From an uncultured Bacilli bacterium (lineage in GTDB: Bacteria; Bacillota_I; Bacilli_A; RF39; UBA660): 26,376 bases of DNA. How positions within the stretch are numbered: position 1 is the first letter of the stretch; each line of letters begins with the position of its first letter. The notes beneath the pieces were generated by a model that did no database searches, had not been told where the DNA came from, and saw only the letters and a program-made list of their open reading frames with translations. Both the position numbers and the translations under genes were made by a program. Location: contig CAJUKM010000004.1 in the NCBI GenBank assembly GCA_910587535.1, positions 23,484 to 49,859 of the forward strand. The letters are read 5' to 3'. Positions 1 to 6,405 of this stretch are shown in pieces.

Positions 1-1
1 T

Positions 2-1024
2 GAAGAGAAAGACTTAGAAAAATTGGAATTAGATAATCCCGAAATTTTATCATATAAAGGTATAAGAAGTCTCTTTATAAAGTTAAAACGAAACTTGTAT
101 TTTTTGATTTCTATCGTTTTAGCGATCTTTGTGATGTGTATTTCTAGCAGAGTCGTAATAAATGTCAACATAGTACATTCGAATAAGGACATCAGAGCAT
201 TAGTGGAAGATGAGTTATATGATCTAGGCATAAAGCCCTTCATATTTAAAAAATCTTTTAGTGAACTTCAGAAGATAAAGGAAAAAATAAAAAATGACTA
301 TCCAGAAAATATTGAATGGTTAGAAATAGTAGACGATGGGATGAGATATACGGTCAGAGTAGAAGAGAGAATCATAACTGAAGATGAAGAAGAAAAACCT
401 TACTGTGACATAGTAAGTACAAAAGATGCTGTCGTTTTAAACATAGTTTCTAGTAAAGGACAATCGGTAGTGGGGCAGAACGATTTAGTAAAGAAAGATA
501 GTACTTTGATAAGTGGACAAATCATGTTTAACGAAAGTGTTAAAAGCCATGTGTGTGCACAAGGAGAAGTATATGGTAATACTTGGTATAGGGTTAATAT
601 CTCTGTGCCATATGAGCACGAAACTAAAGAGTTTTCTGGTAAAAGCAAATCGAATGTCGGATTTGAATACGGTTCGACATATGGAAGAGTATTCAAGGTA
701 CACTATAGTGAATACGAAGTAGCAAAAAAGAAAATATTCTCGCTAGGTAGTTTTGCCATTTATAAAGAGAAGGTAAGTGAGTATCAAACTAAAAAAGACG
801 AATATACTGAAGAGGAGGCGTTAGAAAAAGCTTTAGAAGAAGCAAGAGAAAAATTACTCTTAAAACTCGATAAAAATGCAACTATCTTGAACGAAAAAGT
901 TTTGCAAAGTAGCACTTATGATAGTATAATTAATGTTGAAGTATTCTACTCGGTTAAAGAACTTATCGGAAAGAGAGTAGAAAGGGAAATACAAATAGAA
1001 GAAGGCAAAGAGGAGTTGGAGTAA
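2..1024 (+). CDS. yqfD: Sporulation protein YqfD, 5'-truncated by the window edge
   Basis: The reading frame is open to the left edge, so the TTG at 23 is not necessarily the start and the gene begins outside the window. About 340 residues are visible, against roughly 400 for Bacillus subtilis YqfD. A basic stretch precedes one transmembrane segment (LISIVLAIFVMCISS), followed by a long extracytoplasmic region of mixed alpha/beta character. Near the end lie a Glu/Lys-rich helix (EEEALEKALEEAREKLLLKL) and a short beta-rich tail, typical of the YqfD C-terminus. YqfD is a membrane protein of the sporulating mother cell whose biochemical role is unknown. Its neighbourhood (ybeY and dgkA downstream) matches the yqfD-phoH-yqfF-ybeY-dgkA order of Bacilli, which supports the call. 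The stop shares one base with the next ATG. Confidence 0.82.
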   Translation, partial: EEKDLEKLELDNPEILSYKGIRSLFIKLKRNLYFLISIVLAIFVMCISSRVVINVNIVHSNKDIRALVEDELYDLGIKPFIFKKSFSELQKIKEKIKNDYPENIEWLEIVDDGMRYTVRVEERIITEDEEEKPYCDIVSTKDAVVLNIVSSKGQSVVGQNDLVKKDSTLISGQIMFNESVKSHVCAQGEVYGNTWYRVNISVPYEHETKEFSGKSKSNVGFEYGSTYGRVFKVHYSEYEVAKKKIFSLGSFAIYKEKVSEYQTKKDEYTEEEALEKALEEAREKLLLKLDKNATILNEKVLQSSTYDSIINVEVFYSVKELIGKRVEREIQIEEGKEELE

Positions 1025-1641
1025 TGTTTAGTTTACCAAAAGAAGCATTCACAATAATTAATGGGATATGGCCGATGTTGCTCATATTCATAGTAGTTTT
1101 AACAACTATCAGAATAAATTATATCTTAGAAAAAGGCGAAAAGTTTGTGTTATACAAAGAGTTTTTTTCTTTAGCATTTGTGATATATATACTTCTTCTG
1201 TTCGAATTAGTTACAAATACCGATGTTCAGAGTTATTCACACAATTTTGTCCCTTTTAAAGAAATTTTAAGATATGAGATAGGTAGTAAACATTTTTATT
1301 GGAATGTGGTCGGCAACATCATGATATTCATGCCTTTTGGATTCTTTATAAGTCTATATCTGAATTCTCAAAAGCTCAATCGACCTCTTATCATAACCTT
1401 TATCACGAGTTTGACTATCGAATTAGTTCAAATGTTCATTGGTAGAAGTTTTGATGTAGATGACATCTTATTAAACTGTGTCGGTGGAGTCTGTGGATTT
1501 TTATTATTTATAGGTCTATCGGCAATTAAGAGACATTTACCAAAATTTTTACAGAGAGATATAGTCTATAATATATTGACAGGTATTTTAATAATATTTA
1601 TAATATTCTATATTCTTAAATTTTGGGGGATTAAATTTTGA
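1024..1641 (+). CDS. VanZ-family integral membrane protein
   Basis: This 205-residue protein has about five hydrophobic segments. It shows the VanZ pattern: an Asn-rich entry to a helix (NVVGNIMIFMPFGFF), then TSLTIELVQMF, an Arg (GRSFDVDDI) and a DDILLNCVGGVCGF block, which match the N-x-x-x-F-x-P-x-G, S-x-x-I-E-x-x-Q and D-D-x-x-x-N-x-x-G signatures of PF04892. VanZ proteins are membrane proteins; the founding member gives low-level teicoplanin resistance, but most family members have no known role. The gene is translationally coupled on both sides, its ATG overlapping the yqfD stop by one base and its TGA overlapping the ybeY start. In Bacilli this spot normally holds phoH and the HD phosphohydrolase gene yqfF, so its presence here is unusual. 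There is no reason to infer glycopeptide resistance. Confidence 0.85.
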   Translation: MFSLPKEAFTIINGIWPMLLIFIVVLTTIRINYILEKGEKFVLYKEFFSLAFVIYILLLFELVTNTDVQSYSHNFVPFKEILRYEIGSKHFYWNVVGNIMIFMPFGFFISLYLNSQKLNRPLIITFITSLTIELVQMFIGRSFDVDDILLNCVGGVCGFLLFIGLSAIKRHLPKFLQRDIVYNILTGILIIFIIFYILKFWGIKF

Positions 1642-2081
1642 TGAATTTGTACGGGATAACTGATGAGTTCGGATATGATGAAGATTACTCATATCTTGAA
1701 GATCTTATCGATTTAGCAATTAAAAAGCTCGGCGTTGCGGGCATATTTTCCATAACTTTTATCGACGATGATAAGATGCATGAGATGAATTTAAAGTACC
1801 GAAATATCGATAGGACGACCGATGTATTGTCATTTGCTTTAAATGACTGTAAAGATCCATTTGAAAAAGAGATAGAAGTACTAGGAGATATATTCATATC
1901 CATTCCGAAGATGAAAATTCAAGCAATCGAATATGGACATAGTGAAAAAAGAGAATTGTCTTTTTTGACAATACACGGCTTACTCCATCTTCTAGGGTAT
2001 GATCACATGCAACCAGAAGATGAAAAAATTATGTTCGATTTGCAGAAAGAGGTGTTGAGCGATGCAGGTATCACGAAATAA
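1641..2081 (+). CDS. ybeY: Endoribonuclease / rRNA maturation factor YbeY
   Basis: YbeY is a metal-dependent ribonuclease involved in 16S rRNA 3'-end maturation and ribosome quality control. The metal-binding signature HGLLHLLGYDH is intact, with His112, His116 and His122 in the H-x3-H-x5-H arrangement. It is preceded by the usual RNIDRTTDVLSFA and GDIFIS segments. At 146 residues the length is normal. A TTG three bases upstream (1638) would add one Met; I chose the ATG because it overlaps the VanZ stop by one base, like the preceding junction, and GGGGG lies upstream. The last 20 bases overlap dgkA, so the two are probably translationally coupled. Confidence 0.95.
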   Translation: MNLYGITDEFGYDEDYSYLEDLIDLAIKKLGVAGIFSITFIDDDKMHEMNLKYRNIDRTTDVLSFALNDCKDPFEKEIEVLGDIFISIPKMKIQAIEYGHSEKRELSFLTIHGLLHLLGYDHMQPEDEKIMFDLQKEVLSDAGITK

Positions 2082-2463
2082 AAGTAAACATAAAGGATTT
2101 AAAAGAATCTGTTACAGTACAAAATATGCGATAGATGGACTCGTATATGCGTATGCTCATGAACACAGTTTGTGGCTACATGGATTTATGTCTATAATTG
2201 CAGTCGTTCTCGGATTTTTACTAGATATAAGTCTTATGCAATGGAGTATGATTTTAATAACATTGGCAGTTATATTAGCGTTTGAGCTCGTCAATACTGC
2301 TATGGAAGCCTGTGTCGATATGGTAACCCTCGAATATCACGAGTTAGCTAGAATAGCAAAGGATTGCTGTAGTGGGGCAACATTTGTCGTCTCTATAACG
2401 GGAACTGTAATAGCGACTGTAATTTATGGTCCTAAACTATTAATGTTATTAAACTTGATGTAA
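2062..2463 (+). CDS. dgkA: Undecaprenol / diacylglycerol kinase (DgkA family)
   Basis: A small integral-membrane kinase of 133 residues with three predicted transmembrane helices. In Gram-positive bacteria this family phosphorylates undecaprenol and so recycles the lipid carrier used for wall polymers; the E. coli enzyme prefers diacylglycerol. The catalytic signature AFELVNTAMEACVD is present (Glu75, Asn78, Glu82), followed by KDCCSGA, which stands where most relatives have KD-x-A-x-GAV. The ATG lies inside ybeY (20-base overlap), with GAGG-like bases upstream. The ybeY-dgkA pairing is conserved in Bacilli, where cdd and era usually follow; here the run ends instead. Substrate preference for undecaprenol is inferred from lineage. 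Confidence 0.92.
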   Translation: MQVSRNKSKHKGFKRICYSTKYAIDGLVYAYAHEHSLWLHGFMSIIAVVLGFLLDISLMQWSMILITLAVILAFELVNTAMEACVDMVTLEYHELARIAKDCCSGATFVVSITGTVIATVIYGPKLLMLLNLM

Positions 2464-2528
2464 AAAAAAAAAAATAAGTCTTATCATTGATTTTTTTTGT
2501 GATAAAGAACATTTTTTAACTTTTGGCA

Positions 2529-2534
2529 TATAAT
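2529..2534 (+). promoter_or_regulatory. -10 box of the GDPD gene, very close to the start codon
   Basis: A perfect TATAAT ends five bases before the ATG at 2540. A start point six to seven bases downstream would fall on the ATG itself. There is no convincing -35 box at 16-18 bases and no Shine-Dalgarno between box and start, so the transcript may be leaderless. The box is seen; its use is inferred. Confidence 0.45.
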
Positions 2535-2539
2535 ACAAC

Positions 2540-3169
2540 ATGAAAAAGATTGCACATAGAGGATATAAAACTAAAATGATTAAAGAGAATACGGATGAAG
2601 CATTTAAAAATGCTATCGCAAACGAGTTCGAAGGTTTCGAATGCGACGTCCACATGACTAAAGATAAGGAGTTAGTCATAATACATGATTCTTTTATAGA
2701 TCGCGTATCCGATGGAAGCGGACTAGTAAGAGATATGAATTTGAATGAACTATTTAGTTATAATTTTGGATCTACAGAAGTACCAAGTCGTATTCCACTT
2801 TTAAAAGATGTTTTAAGTAATTATAGAGATGTGATAAAAGTAATAGAGCTCAAGGGAGACATCGATATAGAATCTGTAAAAGAGTTAATAGATTCTAATA
2901 CTTATTTCATCAGTTTCGATACTAGTTATATGAAAAAGATGAAGAAAAAATATCCTAAGTTTAAGTTTGGGACATTAAATTACGTCTTGAACTCTGTAGA
3001 TCATTACGATCTAGACCACGTCTGTCTATTAGATAGTCTCGCAACAGACGAAATAGTTATGAGCCTTCTAAAAAGAGGAATAACAGTTTTTATATACGGA
3101 GTTTTTGGAGATATCAATTATAAAAGAGATTATAAAAATCTTTATTACATAGTCAATAAAAGGAATTAG
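2540..3169 (+). CDS. Glycerophosphodiester phosphodiesterase (GDPD) family protein
   Basis: The GDPD TIM-barrel signature is clear: HRG at residues 6-8, KENTDEAF, then FECDV (Glu34, Asp36) and IIHD (His49), which together form the metal and catalytic centre. A later VIELKG supplies another conserved acidic residue. The family hydrolyses deacylated phospholipids to glycerol-3-phosphate and an alcohol. There is no signal peptide or membrane segment, so it should be cytosolic. At 209 residues it is somewhat shorter than typical bacterial enzymes (about 240-250); the C-terminal half is the less conserved part. It has no obvious Shine-Dalgarno and a -10 box right next to its start. Its stop overlaps that of the convergent YigZ-like gene by three bases. 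Confidence 0.9.
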   Translation: MKKIAHRGYKTKMIKENTDEAFKNAIANEFEGFECDVHMTKDKELVIIHDSFIDRVSDGSGLVRDMNLNELFSYNFGSTEVPSRIPLLKDVLSNYRDVIKVIELKGDIDIESVKELIDSNTYFISFDTSYMKKMKKKYPKFKFGTLNYVLNSVDHYDLDHVCLLDSLATDEIVMSLLKRGITVFIYGVFGDINYKRDYKNLYYIVNKRN

Positions 3170-3516
3170 TCTCGAACAGTCATCGAGGCAGTCTTGGCAT
3201 AGGCCCTCAGCAGTGGACCACTTCCGAGTTTTACTCCTCCAAAATAGCGTATTACTACTATTAGGGTGTCATCTAAATCGTTTCTCTCTATCACATTCCA
3301 TATAGGAGTTCCTGCTGTTCCAGACGGTTCTTTATCGTCTGTCTTTTTTGCCTTTGGGCCGATTTTATAGGCATAGGGAAGATGTCTTGCTTTTTTATGT
3401 TCTTTTTTTAGTTCTTCTAAAATGACATTTACCTCTTCTTCGCTTTTTACTTCATAAAGTAGCCCCATAAATTTAGATTTTTTTATAGTCTGTTCACTCG
3501 TGTTCAATAGTTTCAT
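3166..3516 (-). CDS. YigZ/IMPACT-family protein, N-terminal domain only
   Basis: The IMPACT (UPF0029) signature is complete: an early KSKFMG, ARHLPYAYK, DKEPSGTAGTPI and RYFGGVKLGSGPLLRAY. Bacterial YigZ proteins usually have about 200-215 residues, with a second C-terminal domain (DUF1949); this one stops at 116, right after the IMPACT motif. The family's biochemical role is unclear; eukaryotic IMPACT affects GCN2 signalling and bacterial members are proposed to bind RNA or ribosomal factors. An AGAGGA-like site lies upstream of the ATG. The stop codon overlaps the end of the convergent GDPD gene, so loss of the second domain may be an old deletion at this junction. No remnant of DUF1949 is visible downstream on the minus strand. 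Confidence 0.88.
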   Translation of the reverse strand: MKLLNTSEQTIKKSKFMGLLYEVKSEEEVNVILEELKKEHKKARHLPYAYKIGPKAKKTDDKEPSGTAGTPIWNVIERNDLDDTLIVVIRYFGGVKLGSGPLLRAYAKTASMTVRD

Positions 3517-3629
3517 ATTAGGTATCCTCTATTTTTTCTCGTCGATTAAATTTTATCATCAATTTGAATAAATATAAAGTTCAAAAAGGTTGAAGGAATA
3601 TTTATAGTTAAATTTGTTCTCGTTTGTAG

Positions 3630-3635
3630 TATAAT
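3630..3635 (+). promoter_or_regulatory. -10 box of uvrC
   Basis: A perfect TATAAT lies 17 bases before the uvrC ATG, predicting a leader of only about ten bases with no Shine-Dalgarno. No good -35 hexamer stands at the normal distance. No LexA/SOS box (GAAC-N4-GTTC type) was seen nearby. Confidence 0.5.
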
Positions 3636-3652
3636 AATTTTAGTGATGCCTT

Positions 3653-5410
3653 ATGTTTAAAGAAAGTTTAAGCTTGGTTCCGCATCTGCCAGGATCTTAC
3701 CAGATGTACAATAAAGATGATGTAGTCATCTATGTAGGAAAAGCTAAAGATTTAAAAAATAGACTTACTTCATATTTTACTGGTCGCGTTACTGGTAAGA
3801 CGAAAAAGTTGGTAAGCGAAATAGCCTATTTTAAGTATATTGTAACTTCGACAGAGAACGAAGCTTTTATCTTGGAATTAAATCTGATAAAAAAGTACGA
3901 TCCTAAGTATAACATTTTACTTAGAGATGACAAGAGTTATCCTTATATCGAATATGTCAACAGGCCGTATCCAAAGTTAAAAATAGTTAGATATTTGAAC
4001 ATAAAGAGAGCAAAAAATAGAAAGCTTTTTGGGCCATATCCTAACCAAGGTGCTGCTAGAAGAGTAGTCAACTTGATAAATAGGTTGTATCCTTTAAAGA
4101 AATGTGAAGGTGTTCCAAAAGAATTGTGCCTTTATTATCACATCGGAGAGTGTCTCGGTTATTGTGTGAGGGAAGTCGATGGGGAAAAGATAGAAGCTAT
4201 GGAGCAAGAGATAATATCCTTTTTGCGAGGAAATGATACGGTCATTAAAAACAAAATCATGGAGAGGATAGAGTTTCACAGCGAAAACATGAATTACGAG
4301 TTAGCTTTAGAACTCAAAAGAGAGCTCGACTATATGTCGATGATATTGGCAAGACAAAAAGTAGAGTTAACCGATTTAATCGACAGGGATATAGTAAACT
4401 ACTATATCAAAAACGGATATGTAAGTATAAACTTCTTCTTCATTAGGCACGGAAAATTGTTGGGAAGTAAGAATGAAATATTTCCGATCATGGACGAATA
4501 CATCGATGAGATAGAATATTTTATCGGTTTATACTACGCTAAAAATGAAATACCTAGCGAAATAATCGTAAACGAAGAATTGGATGTCGAAGTGTTGAGT
4601 GAAGCAATAGGCACTAAGGTTTTATGGAGTCAAAAGGGCAAGAAGAAGAAGCTTTTGGATTTAGCTCTTACGAATGCCAAGATCTCTCTAGAAAACGAAT
4701 TTGAAACGATCAAAAAAGACGAAACGAAGACGATAGATGCTAACGAGGAATTGAGAAAAATATTGGGATTAGATAAATTATATAGAATAGATATTTTTGA
4801 TAACTCGAATCTGTTCGGAGAGTATTCTGTCAGTGGAATGGTCGTCTTTAAAGATGGAAAGCCTTCGAAAAACGATTATCGTAAATTCAAGATAAGCTTA
4901 GAGAAGAACGACGACTATAATACGATGAAGGAAGTCTTATATCGCAGATATTATAGAATGCTCATGGAGAAGAGTGAGAAGCCTGATCTCATCATATTAG
5001 ATGGCGGAGAGAATCAGATAAATGCAGCAAGGGAGATCATAAGCAGTTTAAATTTAGATATAAAGTTGGCGGGATTAAAGAAGAATTCTAAACATCAGAC
5101 AAACGACCTTTTGGACGAAAATTTGAATGTCATACCCCTCGATCGTACGTCTAATCTTTTTCACTATCTAACGAGAATGCAGGACGAAGTTCATAGATTT
5201 ACGATAAATTATCATAGGCAGATTAGAAGTAAGGGCTCTATTCAAAGTGTACTAGAAAACATTGAAGGATTAGGAGAGAAAAGGAGAAAGTCGCTAATAA
5301 AAAAATTCGGTAGTCTTAAAAATATGAAATCCGCTAGTGTGGAAGAATTATCTAGTGTAATACCTGAACACATTGCAAAAAACTTAAAAGAATATTTGGA
5401 TAACATGTAA
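3653..5410 (+). CDS. uvrC: Excinuclease ABC subunit C
   Basis: UvrC makes the two incisions around a DNA lesion after recruitment by UvrB. The N-terminal GIY-YIG nuclease domain is clear (GSY at 13-15, IYVGKAKDLKNR with Arg36, then ENEAFILELNLIKKYDPKYN). A Cys-containing KKCEGVPKELCLYYHIGEC segment follows, then a UVR motif that contacts UvrB (around residues 200-235). The RNase H-like C-terminal nuclease half shows RIDIFDNSNLFG, LIILDGG and RDEVHRF-like QDEVHRFTI. Two helix-hairpin-helix motifs close the protein (IEGLGEKRRKSLIKKFGS). The 585-residue length is normal. The ATG at 3653 is the first start after an in-frame TGA at 3644, which fixes the start. The gene stands alone and ends at a terminator shared with the convergent glycosyltransferase gene. 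Confidence 0.96.
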   Translation: MFKESLSLVPHLPGSYQMYNKDDVVIYVGKAKDLKNRLTSYFTGRVTGKTKKLVSEIAYFKYIVTSTENEAFILELNLIKKYDPKYNILLRDDKSYPYIEYVNRPYPKLKIVRYLNIKRAKNRKLFGPYPNQGAARRVVNLINRLYPLKKCEGVPKELCLYYHIGECLGYCVREVDGEKIEAMEQEIISFLRGNDTVIKNKIMERIEFHSENMNYELALELKRELDYMSMILARQKVELTDLIDRDIVNYYIKNGYVSINFFFIRHGKLLGSKNEIFPIMDEYIDEIEYFIGLYYAKNEIPSEIIVNEELDVEVLSEAIGTKVLWSQKGKKKKLLDLALTNAKISLENEFETIKKDETKTIDANEELRKILGLDKLYRIDIFDNSNLFGEYSVSGMVVFKDGKPSKNDYRKFKISLEKNDDYNTMKEVLYRRYYRMLMEKSEKPDLIILDGGENQINAAREIISSLNLDIKLAGLKKNSKHQTNDLLDENLNVIPLDRTSNLFHYLTRMQDEVHRFTINYHRQIRSKGSIQSVLENIEGLGEKRRKSLIKKFGSLKNMKSASVEELSSVIPEHIAKNLKEYLDNM

Positions 5411-5419
5411 TAAAGATCC

Positions 5420-5477
5420 ATAAAAAAAGAATCGGCTTTTTCTTAGAGGATTTCCTCTTCGAAACCGATCTTTTTTC
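5420..5477. terminator. Bidirectional intrinsic terminator between uvrC and the glycosyltransferase gene
   Basis: An imperfect inverted repeat has outer arms ATCGG/CCGAT and inner arms AGAGG/CCTCT with a four-base loop. A run of A (5421-5427) gives U residues for minus-strand transcripts, and TTTTTT (5470-5475) does the same for uvrC transcripts. The right part overlaps the last codons of the minus-strand gene. Confidence 0.75.
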
Positions 5478-6384
5478 TCGCAATATAGACAGGTCTTTTT
5501 TTCGTCTCGACAAAAGTTCTAGCCATGTATTCACCTAATATTCCTAAGCAAATCAGTTGAATACCTCCGATGAATAAAATCAAACAGACGATAGTTGCAA
5601 AACCAGGAGAATCTATTCCGTATAAAACTGTTTTAATAATTATATATATGAGGTAGATAAAACCACTTAGAGAAGTTAATGTACCTAGGAATGTCGCAAT
5701 TCTAAGAGGTCGTATAGAGAAACCTACGATTCCGTCTATTGCGTATTTGAAAGACGATTTGAAATTGAATTTCGTAACTCCGTGAGTTCTCTCTCCAACT
5801 TCGTATTCCATAAATTTCGTTTTAAAACCTATCCAACTGAATATACCTTTAGAAAATCTGCTCTTTTCAGGAAGACTCAAAAGGGCATCCTTGACATTGC
5901 TTCTAAACATTCTGAAGTCACTTGCATCTTGAGCAAATTTGACATCGCTTAAGATATTCATAAGACCATAGAAAGCCTTTCCACCGAGCCTCTTTATAAA
6001 GCTTCCAGCTTTTCTCTTTTTAATAGTCATCGCCACTTGGTCATAATCGTCGTTCTTTTCTAAGAAGTCTAACATTTCGACTAAATAGCTAGGATTTTGT
6101 TCCATATCTGCATCTATTATAGCTATATATTCACCCTTAGAATGTTCGAGTCCTGCATATATAGCGGAGTCTTTTCCAAAATTTCTACTGAAGCTGATCG
6201 CTCTTACACTGTCCTTATATTTTTTATATAATTTCTCTAATGCTTCATATGTTCTATCTGTAGATCCGTCATCGATAAATATAATTTCGTAGTCTACATC
6301 TTTTAAAACCTTGCTTATGCATTCTACGACATCTCCGACATTTTCTTCTTCGTTCATAGCAGGAACGATAATACTCAATTTCAT
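5443..6384 (-). CDS. Polyprenyl-phosphate glycosyltransferase, GT2 family (GtrB/CsbB type)
   Basis: A GT-A glycosyltransferase domain starts with SIIVPAMNEEENV and has IDDGSTD and the metal-binding DAD motif at residues 91-93 (IIDADMEQNP). Two C-terminal transmembrane segments follow, then a basic tail, the layout of GtrB and CsbB. Such enzymes move a sugar from a nucleotide donor onto undecaprenyl phosphate at the inner membrane face. I chose the ATG at 6384, not the GTG at 6396, because GGAGG sits between them five bases before the ATG. The protein then has 313 residues, normal for the family. It lies 21 bases downstream of the yfhO-like gene in the same operon. In B. subtilis and Listeria, CsbB-type enzymes work with YfhO to glycosylate lipoteichoic acid, so this pair probably decorates a surface polymer. 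The sugar cannot be read from sequence. Confidence 0.9.
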   Translation of the reverse strand: MKLSIIVPAMNEEENVGDVVECISKVLKDVDYEIIFIDDGSTDRTYEALEKLYKKYKDSVRAISFSRNFGKDSAIYAGLEHSKGEYIAIIDADMEQNPSYLVEMLDFLEKNDDYDQVAMTIKKRKAGSFIKRLGGKAFYGLMNILSDVKFAQDASDFRMFRSNVKDALLSLPEKSRFSKGIFSWIGFKTKFMEYEVGERTHGVTKFNFKSSFKYAIDGIVGFSIRPLRIATFLGTLTSLSGFIYLIYIIIKTVLYGIDSPGFATIVCLILFIGGIQLICLGILGEYMARTFVETKKRPVYIARKKIGFEEEIL

Positions 6385-6405
6385 GTTAACCTCCACATAA
6401 GCTTA

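Noticed and set aside
1024..1641. Glycopeptide resistance determinant
   Set aside because: VanZ-family proteins are widespread, and no vanHAX-type genes are present; the family name alone does not support resistance.
2461..2510. Terminator after dgkA
   Set aside because: A run of 13 A and a run of 8 T are present with a weak TTATCA/TGATAA repeat, but no GC-containing stem precedes the T run; not convincing enough to list.
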